From positions 65,576,593-65,640,592 of the forward strand of contig CM018685.1 in assembly GCA_009363875.1 (NCBI GenBank): a stretch of DNA of 64,000 bases. The letters are read 5' to 3'. Of this stretch, positions 36,007-48,643 are shown one piece after another (positions within the stretch are counted from its first letter, which is position 1; the number at the start of each line of letters is the position of its first letter). Both the position numbers and the translations under genes were made by a program. The notes below the pieces were generated by a model. The model ran no database searches and was not told where the DNA came from. It saw only the letters and a program-made list of their open reading frames with translations. The DNA comes from Mikania micrantha. Lineage: Eukaryota > Streptophyta > Magnoliopsida > Asterales > Asteraceae.

Positions 36007-37936
36007 TGTCACACCCCGGGCTCTCGGCGGCCCGGGCGCTGCGACCCGAATTGGTTTCATAGATTATAAGTCTCAGTCAGAGTTTATTATTTATTTTAAT
36101 ATGTTTCAGCGGAAGCATTGTTTCATAAATTCATAATTTTATAATTAATTCACTTGCATGGATGTGAATTCTGTTTTCATAATTTACAAATAATTCATAC
36201 GCATAGATATGAAAAACCACATTTTCATCGTTTATAAATAATTTTTCAGAGTTTTATAAAATTTCATATGCATAGATATGAACACAACATTTTATTTCAT
36301 TTTAAACCGAGTTTTTACAAACATATTTTACATATCTCGATTTACATGGGACTTGGAGGTGTAACTCCAATCGCTCCTTGGTTTCGCCACAAGATTTTTA
36401 TTTAAGGCGTCATACGCCCTAAACCTCTAATCTTGCTTCTGATTTGTCATTCATTATTACCTGAAAAGTTTTTGAAAATAAAACGTCAACATAATGTTGG
36501 TGAATACAAATAACCGACTCGATATGTAAGCATAGCATGTTCGGTCCTTTAACCATAATTAATAATGGCAATACTACACATTTAGCAGGTTATTTCACTG
36601 ATCGATACAACCACTGCATACACTGGCTTGTACTGTCACTGGTTAGGAACAACAGTGGAATGTGTCTTATAATTGTTCCCTCCAGCCCACAACCCGTCAC
36701 TGGTTAGGTTGCCTGCGGAGTGCGTCTTACGTATAACCTTCCAGCCCACGTTACCAGCCAAATATGGGAATTTCACCCATAGCGGATACAATTTGCAAAT
36801 CGTACGTATACTAATGGCCTAAATGCTGGTCTAATAGTATCCCTTTATACGTCAAAGTTTAAACATACATGCTCATAAAAATTCATTTATAAATTTAAAA
36901 ACAAGTTAAATGTATTCACCTGAATTTTGGGTTGGCAGGGTGACAGCTTTAAACTTGTTATTGTAAATCTGGCAGCGTTTCTGCTTAATATATGCTTATA
37001 ACTGTTCTGCAAAGAATATTTACTTATTTACTTATTTATTTATTTATTTATTATTATTATTAATATTATTATTATTCTTATTACGACGATGATTATTATG
37101 ATTTTTATTATTATTATTATTATTTATTATTATTACGATGATAACCAATATTATTATTGTTATTTAAGTAAACTAAAATTTTTAATATATACATAGGGTT
37201 GGAGCTTAACCCTAACCCTATAAGTTAATTTTTATATTAAAATATTAAATTCAAAAATTTAGATAATATACCTATACGAACCGACTCTTTAATCTTGACC
37301 CTTTAATATTGATCAGCACCTCCTAGCATCCAGATCTTCTAATTATATTAACAATTGGCTTTTGTTTTGTACGTATGATTTTAAATTTTAGTAAGTTTTC
37401 AAGTTATTTATAGTTAATTCGAAACTTGCAGAGAAAGGAATTAGATGATATAGGTATTATACGTGTCTACCATTAATTGTTCGAACTAATCCTCGTACGT
37501 TTTAATGGCTGTAAAAACGTTCCACGTAATTGTAGAAATGTTCCACGTAATACGTTTTTCAAATTTGAATTGAATGTATGTTTTTATTATTTTATTATTA
37601 TAATTAATTTAGCTCATATTTTTTTTTCTCGTATAACTTTTAACATATAACGTTTTATAAAATTCTAAAAATACTGCTGAGACCTGCTCATTTTTATCTA
37701 CATTTTGACCAAAGTTTCGTTAAAAACGGAGAAAGTTTAATTATAATATATTTTATTAATTTTGAGCGGTCCCCTATAATATTAACTATCCGAATAAGTA
37801 TGTCAAAAAAATTTTAATAATCATTTTACTCGTTACTTGCTAGTATGTAATTGTCACATATGTGTTTATAATAACTAGATTTTTAAAATTATAATATTTA
37901 ACAATATATTTTATAAAATAAATAGCATGTGTTACA
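36007..37936 (-). repeat. 3' LTR of gypsy family B (1.93 kb)
   Basis: The minus strand starts TGTAACACATGC at 37936, directly after a purine-rich tract AAAGGTGGGGAGGA, which serves as the polypurine primer. It ends CCGGGGTGTGACA at 36007. Near the right side it has a long (TTATTA)n-like tract (37014-37150). Confidence 0.85.
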
Positions 37937-38004
37937 TCCTCCCCACCTTTGTTTCAATCTCGTCCTCGAGATTATTGAAATAGGTGTGGGTATTTCTTTC
38001 TCAT

Positions 38005-39392
38005 CTATGACTCCAGTTCCCATGTGTATTCAGGACCACGTCTGGAGTTCCATTTAACCTTAACTAACACTAACTTTTTACGCTTGAGTCTCTTTTCTCG
38101 TCGGTCTTCGATTTGAATCGGTTGTTCGATAAATTTTAATTTTTCGTTTACTTCAACATCTTGAAGAGGCATCAATAAGGATTCATCGGCCAAACATTTT
38201 CGAAGATTAGAAACGTGAAACACATCGTGTACTCCAGGCATTTCTACCGGTAGTTCGAGTTGATAAGCCACCGGTCCGATTCTTTTGAGAATTTTAAAAG
38301 GTCCGAAAAAACGTGGACTTAACTTTCCCTTTTTACCGAATCGTACTACTCCTTTCCATGGTGAAACTTTGAGCAGCACTTTATCACCAACATTGAATTC
38401 TAATGGCTTTCTTCTTCGGTCTGCATAGCTCTTTTGACGATCTCTGGCCGCTTTCAATCTTTCTCTAATTTGAAAGACTTTGTCAGTTGTTTCTTGCACA
38501 ATTTCTGGACCAGACAACTGATTTTCACCAATTTCAGACCAACATACTGGTGTTCGACACTTTCTTCCGTAAAGAGCTTCAAATGGTGCAGTCTGAATAC
38601 TTGAGTGATAACTATTATTATAAGAGAATTCCATTAAAGGTAAATGGTCATCCCAGCTTCCTCCAAAGTTTATCACACAAGCTCGAAGCATATCTTCCAA
38701 CGTTTGGATTGTTCTTTCGCTCTGCCCGTCAGTTTGTGGATGATAAGCAGTGCTGAAGTTCAAACGTGTTCCGAGAGCTTTTTGAAAACTTTGCCAGAAT
38801 CGAGATGTAAAACGGCTATCTCTATCTGACACAATGGATAATGGCACACCGTATAATGATACAGTTTCATTTACGTACAACTGTGCTAGCCTATCCATAG
38901 AGTAAGTTTCTTTCATTGCTAGGAAATGAGCAGACTTGGTCAGTCTATCAACAATAACCCAAATAGTATCATTTCCACGATTTGTCCGAGGAAGTTTGGT
39001 TATAAAATCCATAGTTATCATTTCCCATTTCCAAACAGGTAGTTCCAGTTGTTGCAACATACCAGAAGGTTTCTGGTGTTCAGCTTTAACTTGTGAACAA
39101 GTTAAACATCTTGCAACATATGCGGCAATATCTTTCTTCATTCCAATCCACCAATAGTTCTCTTTCAGATTCTTATACATTTTATCGCCTCCTGGGTGCA
39201 TCATGTATTTAGATTTATGTGCTTCTTCCAATATTCTTTCTCTTAAGCCGCCAGTGACTGGCACCCAAATTCTTATGTTCATTCGAAGAATTTCATCATC
39301 TCCTTTGACCAGTTGTTCAGTCATGCCCTTCATACCTTCTTTTTCCTTGTTTTCATCTTCTTGGGCTTGTTTTTGTGCTTCTTTAATTTGAT
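38005..39392 (-). CDS. Integrase with chromodomain-like tail, gypsy family B
   Basis: An open frame of about 460 codons. It shows the HHCC zinc-binding region (HPGGDKMYKN ... CLTCSQVKAEH), the DDE core (MDFITKLP, SDRDSRFTSRFW, then the glutamate in QSERTIQTLE), a GPF module (FFGPFKILKRIGPVAYQLELP) and a C-terminal chromodomain-like segment (KVKWNSRRGPEYTWELES) that ends sooner than usual. It inserts retrotransposon cDNA. The frame is cut at its 5' end by the solo LTR; the codons reported upstream of the insertion are LTR sequence. Confidence 0.9.
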
Positions 39393-39397
39393 TAAAC

Positions 39398-42330
39398 TGT
39401 GACACCTCGTAAATTTCCAGGTCAGCAACTCTATTATTTTTAATAATAATGTTTATTATTATTTCGTACGTGGCACTAGAATAAATGCATTTAGGGTGAC
39501 ACGTGGCACAACAGTCTGAACACGCCGATAATTCAGGGAATTATCGCACAACAATCACACGTGTCTTGAATAACGAACGTTGGTGAACGGATCAAACTGT
39601 AACACGAAAACACTGCACTTAGGTTCGGTGAACCTAAATTTAACTAGAACAACCGATGTGTCGAGAAACGATGATCGTATCCGAGAAATACGAAAGATTC
39701 GGTTCAAAACAATGAAATTGGGCTTATTGGGCTCAACCGAGACCCATCGCGGTACGCGATGGGCACCCAATTGGGCCTTCGCGATACGCGAAGCTCAAGC
39801 GGGAGAATTTGAATTCTCCGAAAAACGTCGCGGTACGCGACGACCGATCATCTTCCACCATCGCGGTACGCGGCGTGTTTCGGGAACAGAATGATTATTT
39901 TAATCATAGCGGTACGCGATGATGCTTTTTGGATAACTGTCGCGGTACGCGACGACCCCGACACGCATAAAATCTTTATAAACCCAATGTTAATCATTCT
40001 GTTGATTCTCTACCTATCTCCCCGAGCTACCAGCGACCATACTCCACCATTGTCGTCTGCTACCCCTCTCCTAACACCTTAGAAGCCATTTTTACCTCAA
40101 AGGAAGCACCATTGAAGGCATTGAAGGCTTGGAGCTCGAAGGAACACCACACCTCATCCTTGGCAGCGATTAGCATCGTTCCAGCGACATTTAGGACTTT
40201 TACAGACCTGCTCAAGTCCTTCCTAGACGTTCTAAAGCTTTGTGAGGTAGTATTCATGTTCAATCTTGCTTAAAATCGTCACTAAGCACACATGCAAGCC
40301 ATTTAGGCCACATGCATCACCACCACCACCGTTGTCACGAATTTTTGATGTTATGAATCTGTTATTAAAGGTGTTTATCACTGATTTGATGGTTTGATAA
40401 TGATCTATAACGATTTTTATTGAAACAAATGGTCATATGTTGTTTTTGTAATGTGATGGGTACTTTTGAATACATGCATGGATGATCTAAGTAGTTTGCC
40501 ATGATATTTGATGATGAAATAGTGTTACAAGGGTTATTGATGATGTTCCGTGAGATTGGAAGTGTTGATTGTGGTCAAGAAATGTCAAAATGTGTTAGTT
40601 ACTATAAATAGAAACTTTATTTGTGCAAGTATGTGATTTGATGAGTTGTGACCACATGCATGTGTTTAGATCTTTATGTTATGCTTAAAATGATGATTAG
40701 AAAGTTAACATGATGATTATTAGTACATTTGGATGGTTAAAATTGTTAAAAGCGTGATTTCTATAAAAGTTACTATAAATAGTAACTTTTTGTCACAAGT
40801 TTGCAACTTGATGATATGCATGATAATGTCTTGAGTCTAACATGCTCATTTAGTGATTATATGATGATATTGGAAGGAATATGTTATTGGGAAACTTGAT
40901 TTGGTGTTATTTTCATAAGTTACTAAATATAGTAACTTTATTTTGTTAAGTTTATGATTCGTCACATGCTAGGTGAAATGATCATGATTAATAGGCTATT
41001 TAGGACTAAGATGATGATATTAGATGATGTTGATTGTTAAACTTGACGAAATATGCTTATTTTAGAAACTTTCCAAAAATGGAAACTTTTACGCACAAAC
41101 TATGCTAAACCGGCTATGTGTAACTATGTGCTATGTGATAACATGCCCACTTAGGATAAATACGCATGTTAGAATAATCGGAATATGAGTTTATGCATAA
41201 CTTGCCAAATATGGAAACTTTCCTAAAATAGAAACTTACCATAAATAGTAAGTTTCTTTATCGGAATGATTTTGGTATCCGTACACCTCACACGACACTA
41301 AAACCGCACGATACACAAACACTTGATCCAAACCGTCACCAACGGGTCGTTAGGTCAAACACGGTCAACACGGTCAAACACGGTCAACACGACCTACATA
41401 ACCACTTAGTGTCGTTGAACACTAACACGGTCCGGAGAGACCCACATACGCAAACACGAACTCATAACACCTACATGATATAGGTGATTACTAGCCGGCG
41501 AGCTACACTACGCTATTGAGCAAACGCATCATACAAACTCAGGTGAGTTTACGGCCCCACTTTTACTCTTAACTGATTTGCTAAACTATTGGGGTGAGAA
41601 TATACTGCAACTGTTTTAGATATAGGACTGGCATGTTGTGAAACCGTTTCTTTTTTAGTGTAACTATTATCGCATAAAGCCCTCACTTATCCTTACCGTT
41701 AATTGTTACGAACGAGTCGTTATTACGTAGTACTACTGGGTTTGACTAGCCCCACTCGGCAACAACTTTGACTGGAGGTCATAACGAGTGTAATAATCGA
41801 TGTGAATTGCGAGTTCAGCGATGACTCGCGGAGGCAAATGGAAACAGTCTAGTTTCGGTAAGATGACATGACACACTCACGGATCGTAGATCCAACAACT
41901 AAACTTAACATGCCCAGTATATATCTGTCTACTATTTATGTCTGTCTAAACCTGTGAACTCACCAACTTTTTAGTTGACACTTTTCGCATGTATTCTCAG
42001 GTAACTAATGGAGCACACGCTAGGACGCTCACCAGGACACACTAAGGAGTCAAGCTTACATATAGACTCATGTCCTAGGCTTGTGTGCATTTGTTATGTT
42101 TTGAAAACAACTTACTTTGTAGTGTCTGATACAATTTACTTTCCGCTGCAAACTTATGTATATTTTAATATTTAACATTTCCGCTGCATACTATGAGAAC
42201 GTGTATTGTTTTACAATCTGTGTGAATGTGTAACTCATATAGAGTCGTTCTATATGACCATGAGCTATGATCCTGGCCACGTCACACCCACGTGGACTGA
42301 CACCACGAGTGGGAATTTGGGGGTGTGACA
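39398..42330 (+). mobile_element. Solo LTR of gypsy family A (2.93 kb)
   Basis: It starts TGTGACACCTCG and ends GGGGGTGTGACA, flanked by the exact 5-bp duplication TAAAC (39393-39397 and 42331-42335). It aligns throughout with the inverse of 3863-6839. No internal region is present, so the element was reduced by LTR-LTR recombination after inserting into family-B pol. A TTTATAAAC box lies near 39976-39984 and the hairpin array at 39742-39955. Plausible short ORFs inside are non-coding. Confidence 0.95.
39742..39955 (+). promoter_or_regulatory. Hairpin array TCGCGGTACGCGA in solo LTR
   Basis: Six copies of CGCG-GTA-CGCG or close variants. Arms: CCCATCGCG/CGCGATGGG, CTTCGCG/CGCGAAG, CGTCGCG/CGCGACG, a weaker ATCGCG/CGCGGC, a weaker ATAGCG/CGCGAT, and GTCGCG/CGCGAC. 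The array ends about 20 bp before the TTTATAAAC box. Confidence 0.65.
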
Positions 42331-42335
42331 TAAAC

Positions 42336-43445
42336 AAATCGACTTGAAGGTCTAATCGTAAAGCACGTACTCTTCTCGGTTTCTCTACCTCCTTTCGACT
42401 TAAGGCATCTGCAACCACTTGTCTTTCCTTCATGATATATAATTTCACAGTCATAGTCATTCAACGTTTCCATCCATCTTCGTTGTCGCGTATTTAGTTC
42501 CTTCTTACCAAAGATATACTTTAAACTCTTGTGATCAGTATAAACTGTGAAATGAACTCCGTACAGATAGTGTCTCCATAATTTTAATGCAAAGATTATG
42601 GCGCCTAATTCCAGATCATGAGTCACATAGTTCTTCTCATGAGTTTTCAACTGGCGTGATGCATAAGCAATAACTTTGTTTCGTTGCATCAATACACATC
42701 CTAATCCTGTATGAGAAGCATCACAATAGACCACGAAGTCTTCAATACCTTCAGGTAATGCTAGGATCGAAGCATGAGTCAACTTATCTTTAAGAATTTG
42801 AAAGGCCTCAATTTGCTTGGTACCCCATTCAAACTTTTCAGCTTTTCGAGTCAATGAGGTGAGAGGAACGGCTATTCGGGAGAAATTCTGAATAAATCGA
42901 CGATAATAACCCGCCAAGCCTAAGAAACTACGCACCTCTGTTGGTGACTTGGGGTTCTCCCATTTGGTAATAGCCTCTATCTTAGATGTATCCACTTGAA
43001 TACCTTGAGCATTAATAACATGCCCCATAAATTGTACTTCAGTGAGCCAAAACTCACATTTAGAGAATTTAGCGTACAATTTCTCATGTCTTAGTAGTTC
43101 GAGTAGGGTTCTAAGATGTTTAGCATGATCCTCCAGTGTTTTTGAGTAAATAAGAATATCATCAATGAACACAATGATGAATTTGTCCAAATAAGGTTTG
43201 CATATCCGGTTCATCATGTCCATAAAGGCAGCTGGAGCATTAGTAAGTCCAAATGGCATAACAGTGAACTCATAATGCCCATACCTTGTACGGAAAGCAG
43301 TTTTAGGAATATCTTCTTCCTGAACTCTCAGTTGATGATATCCTGATCGAAGATCAATTTTAGAAAAATGACAAGCTCCTTGAAGTTGATCGAATAAATC
43401 GTCAATTCGTGGAAGTGGATACTTGTTCTTAATAGCTAGGATCAA
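42336..43445 (-). pseudogene. RT-RNase H fragment of gypsy family B
   Basis: The open frame begins within the RT fingers (IKNKYPLPRIDDLFDQ), retains FIDDILIYS near 43150, RNase H YCDASHTGLG near 42730 and TDHKSLKY near 42520. A frameshift follows near 42430, after which VVADALSRKEV continues in another frame up to the solo LTR. The 5' truncation and frameshift make it non-functional. Confidence 0.88.
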
Positions 43446-44007
43446 AATTTTGTGTATTAATTGATCATTTGAAAGTTAATCATTTGTTGGCAAATCATAT
43501 GTTAATTCTTAATTAATGATATGTATTTACTCAACATAAAAAACAAATTTTACAAGTGCTAAATAAACATGGCTAACAAGACATAACATAACGGTCAAGC
43601 AACCCACTAACACCTCTAAACGGATTTAGTTTTTTTTTTTATAAAAAAAATCAACGAAATTGTTAAAATTTTGTCATATGGGATTAAAATGGAAAACAAG
43701 AAAAAAGGGGAAAAGGACACAAGAAAAAAAAATATCCAACTCATGACCTCCATTTCATACATACACTATTAGTGGGGTTTCTAAGAAAACCACCATTTTA
43801 AAGAAAACTAAAAAAAATAATCACAATTGTTATCAATCAATTTCGTTTTTTGTTTTACATTTTGTTTTATAATAAGGTTATATTTGTTAACAAAAAGAAA
43901 AAAATATATGTAATTCATGTTATTACATATATGTAACTCATTGATTACATGTATGTAACTTGTAAACTACATATATGAGTTACATATATGTAACTTTATA
44001 ACTTATA
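43446..44007. other. Intergenic sequence with TATGTAAC repeats
   Basis: No gene seen. 43900-44000 repeats TTACATATATGTAACT in direct and inverted copies. The foldback element at 44008 inserted into this array. Confidence 0.55.
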
Positions 44008-44889
44008 GAGTTAATTGCAAAAATGGTCCCTATGGTTTGACCATATTGCAGATTTGGTCCTCAAACTTTAAAAGTTGCAAATTTAGTCCAAACATTTAAA
44101 GTTAATTGCATAAATGGTCCATATGGTTTGATCAGATTGCAGATTTGGTCCCCAAACTTTAAAAATTGTAAATTTAGTCCAAACATTTAAAGTTAACTGT
44201 ATAAATGGTCCCTGTGGTTTGATCAGATTGCATATTTGGTCTCAAAACCTCAAAAATAGCAAATTTAGAATAAAAATAACTCACAAATCTAAATTAAATA
44301 TCAAAAAATATTAAATTAATTTAAATTTTCTTAAAATAATTTGTATTATCTATTGAATTTAATTAAAATAGTTGTATTCATATTCATGTATTAAAAAAAT
44401 AGCAAAAAATATTGAATAATAAACATTAAATATACAAGATAATATTGTTTAAATAGCTTGCGAATTCAAAATATTGTATATTTAATGTTTATTATTCAAT
44501 ATTTTTTGCTATTTTTTGAATCAATGAATATGAATACAACTATTTTATATAACTTTCATAGGTTAAACAAATTATTTAAATAATGTTTATATTATTTTAA
44601 AAATGTTTAAAATATTTTAATAAAGTTTAAATATTTACAATTTATAAAGTTTGGGGACTAAATCTGCATTCTGCTCATACCACAGGGATCATTTCCGCAA
44701 TTAACTTTAAATATTTGGACTAAATTTGTAATTTTTAAAATTTGGGGACCAAATCTGCAATTTGATCAAACCATAGGGACCATATATACAATTAACTTTA
44801 AATGTTTGGACTAAATTTGCAATTTTTAAAGTTTGAGGACCAAATCTACAATCTGATCAAACCACAGGGACCATTTATGCAATTAACTC
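44008..44889. mobile_element. Foldback element with tandem-repeat arms (882 bp, MULE-type)
   Basis: Exact 9-bp duplication TAACTTATA at 43999-44007 and 44890-44898. The left arm starts with about three direct units of roughly 90 bp (TTAATTGCATAAATGGTCCC, then GATTTGGTCCCCAAACTTT, then AATTTAGTCCAAACATTT). The right arm carries three inverted units (44640-44889). The AT-rich centre (44340-44520) is itself palindromic. Nine-base duplications and long inverted ends point to Mutator-like transposition. It has no ORF. Confidence 0.9.
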
Positions 44890-46411
44890 TAACTTATATA
44901 TATGTAACTTTGTGATTTATATATTTTTATTAATTTTTTTTTGTTTATAACATTTCTAAGCTAATAATAAAAAATCATGATTTTTTTTAAAAAATTGATT
45001 GGTTAGTAGGAGTTTCTTAGTTTTCTTCAAAGTGAGAAGTTTTCTTTTAAACTCTCCCTAAACTCTTAAACCACTACACCAACTAAGTTTTTTTTACTCT
45101 ACGTGAAACAATTGTGTTTAACATATAGGTGTTGATGGGTTATGAGAAAAAAAAATGCTGTAAAAAAATGTATGTTACATGAATATTACACATAACCTCT
45201 CGTTTCACACATTCACACCAAGTACACCTTTCTTATTTTGATATTCGAATTATGTGTTTAGCATAGAAGTTATCGGTGAATTCTTTAAATCAGTATGTAT
45301 ATAATGTATTTAGAAAATATTGCTAAATCAATAAGGATTGCTATGCCAAGTCTCGTCTATATACAATCTCAAGTCATATAGACTATAATACAAAAGTGTT
45401 TCCCTTTTGCGTATCCTGAAAGGAAACTCTTGTGAGTTTATCATTTTTAATAAAAATAGCAGTTTAACAGTCACGCATTGCGTCGACTGAACTTAAAATC
45501 GAGCATCTATTAATCGTAACTCGTAAAACATAAAAACATGTTTATACATTGTAAGTTTATACGTTATTTGAACTTCATATGTTTCTTATATTTATATAAT
45601 GATGTTAATATCACATATGCTAACACGTGTGATAAAACATCGTAAACATAACGCATCATTCAATATTACGAACGATCTTTCTTATATTTTTATACTAAAT
45701 CACGTTTTAAAAATTATTATATCTTAACATGACATCTACTATCTATTCATATTAGCACTAAGGAATTAATATATTTCTTTTGATTGTAATCTCACTGTCT
45801 CACATCATAACAATAATAAAAATAATAATAAAAAAACGTGTGTTAAGATTTGTGACTATTTAAAATTCGTAATTTTTTAACCATCCAGATTACCTGTTAG
45901 CTAGTAAAAGACTATAAATAAAGAGATAATTTTACACAAATGTAACCAACTTTTCTAACTGTCTCAATTAAGTCACTGGAACTTTTTTGTCTCAATTAGG
46001 TCATTCAACTTGGTATGAGTGTTCTAATCCTATATAAATAACCTGAATAGCAGGTTATTGCTAATTTTCTACGTATTTAACTTATTTAACATGTTAAGTG
46101 ATGATATATCATTTTATAAAGCAAATAATAAATTAAAAATTATTTATAATCATCCATATTTACGCAATATATTTGAAAAAAATAAGTTTTTCAAACAACG
46201 TGTGTCAATATTTAACGTTTTACACTTAATTTTTATCAAATATCATGCGTAAATGTTGATGATTTTAAATAATTTTTAATTTAGTATTTTCTTGATAAAA
46301 TATTTATATCACTACTTAACATATTAAATAAGTTAAATATGTAAAAAACAGGGCCAGCCCAATGGGTTAAGCAACACAATCTAGAACTTAGGGCCTTCGA
46401 AACATGCAGGG
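44890..46411. other. AT-rich intergenic sequence
   Basis: No gene seen on either strand. Low-complexity AT-rich DNA; 46058-46320 contains a loose inverted repeat around TTTAACATGTTAAGTGATG / CATTACTTAACATATTAAA. Confidence 0.5.
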
Positions 46412-46831
46412 CAGAGTTGCACAAACTGATTTTTTTTACCAAACCGGTTCGGTTTAGGAACCGGTCCGATTTGGTATACGGATGGTCAAAACCGGTTTGA
46501 GTGAAAACTGGTTCGGTTTGGAAACCGGTTTGGGAGATGAGGATGTCAAACCTATAGGAATCGGTTTGGATATGTTTGAAATCGGTTTGGGAGATGAGGA
46601 TGTCAAACCTATAGGAACTGGTTTGGATATGTTTGAAACCGGTTTGGATGGGTTTGAAACCGGTTTGGGTCGGTTTAGGAACCAGTTTTAAAGACAAAAT
46701 CACAAACATATGCCAAACCGGTGCTTTGGACCGGTTTGGAAACCGGTTTGGCAAAAACCGGCTTGAGATTCATTGAGGACCGGTTTGTAAACCGGTTTAG
46801 CAACCCAAACCGGTTTTTTTGTTCACCTCTA
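46412..46831. mobile_element. hAT-type MITE, AACCGGTT-rich family (420 bp)
   Basis: Exact 8-bp duplication ATGCAGGG (46404-46411 and 46832-46839). Termini CAGAGTTGCACAAA and, inverted, TAGAGGTGAACAAA. The interior has about twenty CCGGTTTGG/CCAAACCGG words and a roughly 60-bp direct repeat (GGATGTCAAACCTATAGG, twice). Confidence 0.92.
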
Positions 46832-48129
46832 ATGCAGGGCCTCTATTTTTTTTTGGTCGTGGGCTTATTATACATATAATTATGTTGGGCTTGCTAAAAA
46901 CCGAATCGGAGAGGGATAATTCGGTTTCCGTATTCTAATTTCCAAAATCTAAAGATATTCACTGATCACAGAAGAAATCCAGGGCATTCGCACAACGACC
47001 CACGGATCCAAGCCTCCGATTGGAGAGTTTCAAGAGAGAAGAATCGAAGATATTTTCAAATCTCAACTCAGGTATTGTTGCATGCTGTTGTGAGTTTGCG
47101 ATTGTGGTTTATTTTGTCACTAGTTATAATTTGTGATCGGAGTCGATCCACACTCTTGGCTTTTGAAGTTGGATCTCGATCACTCCGTCTCCATCTTCGA
47201 CATCGATTATATATATATATCTTCAATTATTGCAGGTATGCCTCTTTTTCTTTCGATTGATTCTAACATCCCTTTGAATATATCCGATTAATTAGTAATA
47301 TTGAATTAGTTTGGATCTTAGTTGGGCTCGATTGTCAGTTGAAATCAATTTATTGTTGTACGGCACTAAACTCTCATGGTCTCTTATAAATTTTGATCTT
47401 AATTAACCGTTTTAGAAGGGGTTTCTAGATCTAAGACGCAGATGAGAACAATTTTATGAATTGGAACGAGTATGGGTTTATTGAGAATTCTAGAATTGCG
47501 TTTGATTATTAGGGTTTAAATTGAATTAGATTTGTGAAGCACTTGATTAAGAAATCAAGTATTCGAAGTGGAATTTAACAAATTCATTACAAGACTATAA
47601 CCTTTAAACCATGAGAGCATGTAGATGAATTTAGCAAGATGGAGCCTATATCTTTGGTGACTTATCGAGGATTTGAGGCATCATGGTCAAACGCGCTAGG
47701 CTAAAAGCCTCAAAGATCTAACCTTTGGCCTAGACGAAGGCACCCGAGATTAGCAAGACGGATGGTGTAAACATATCATTTGTAGGGGTTCTGACATGTA
47801 TTTGGCTTGTTTACTGTTTAGGGCTAGTTTAGGATGTCTTGAGTTGGTTCCAGGTCATGTTTTGGTGTTTCAGACCAGTTTGTCCAGAATTTTGAAGAAT
47901 TTTGCCGGATTCTACCAGAATCTGGCTGGAGGCCTGGTGCGCCTTTTGCAAGTATGCTTTGAGGGCACCAATTTGGATTCATTTATGGGCATGTATGCCA
48001 ATAAGAAGCATGATTATGTTGTTAGGTGATTAACTATACTAGTTGTCAATTTCTGTTTTATTTAACCTACTACATAGATCCATAATTCGGTTTAATCATC
48101 TTGTTAACCACCATCCGAGATTAAATTGC
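46832..48129. other. Intergenic sequence with a possible non-coding first exon
   Basis: 46975-47070 looks like a 5' UTR exon (CTCAACTCAG followed by GTATTG), with a second AG-GT junction at 47235, but no coding sequence follows. 47640-47960 is a dispersed repeat shared with 22000-22375. Confidence 0.35.
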
Positions 48130-48643
48130 CAATAGCATGAACTAAGGATCAATTTGAGTGTTCATCTTGTTCAAAGCAAACACCCCGCAATTTTTTTTTT
48201 ATTTTTTTTTATTTTTAATTATATGCTAGTTTCAGCTGCCCTGAAAAAATCTCCTGAGAGCTTTAAATATTAATCATCTTTTTAAATGTTGTCTCCTCAC
48301 TATCACCTAGTTGTTCTTGGCATCATGCTTAGAGATGGTCCAGTTGGCTGGTCTTGGAGGTTAACAAATCATTAAATTGGGAGAAATTTTAGTGCAATTC
48401 AAAATGAGTTGGGTCTGGCCAGGTTGATCAACAAAAACTATTACATTAAATTTTTTGTTGTATAGTTTTTAACTAATTGATACGTTATGCCGGTTTAAAA
48501 AAATTGATACGTTATATGTTGTTACAGAAGGTCAAAAACTAGATTATGACAATAAGGATGGTTATTTAGATAGCACCACTTAGGACGTATTATGCATCTG
48601 AATACACATCAAATGACTTGCAATCCATTTAACCCATTTGTCC
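48130..48643 (+). repeat. Segmental duplicate, copy 1
   Basis: Nearly identical to 51084-51604 in direct orientation, from CAATAGCATGAACTAAGG to AACCCATTTGTCC, with only a handful of differences. Copy 2 forms the 3' part of the EMC4 intron. Confidence 0.93.

Larger units (their letters stand above)
36007..43445 (-). mobile_element. Ty3/gypsy chromovirus-like element, family B, 5'-truncated
   Basis: The minus-strand order is RT and RNase H (43445-42336), interruption by a family-A solo LTR (39398-42330), then integrase (39392-38005) and 3' LTR (37936-36007). The 5' LTR, gag, protease and start of RT are missing: homology stops abruptly at about 43440, just before the RT motif IKNKYPLPRIDDLFDQLQG. 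RT, RNase H and integrase resemble family A but differ clearly, and the LTRs are unrelated in sequence. Confidence 0.9.

Noticed and set aside
38487..39391. Plus-strand ORFs opposite the integrase
   Set aside because: Shadows of the minus-strand integrase frame.
46281..46754. 157-codon minus ORF with repeated QTGFKPIQTGFKHIQT pattern
   Set aside because: It is a translation of the CCGGTTTGG repeats of the hAT MITE, whose ends and target duplication are clear.
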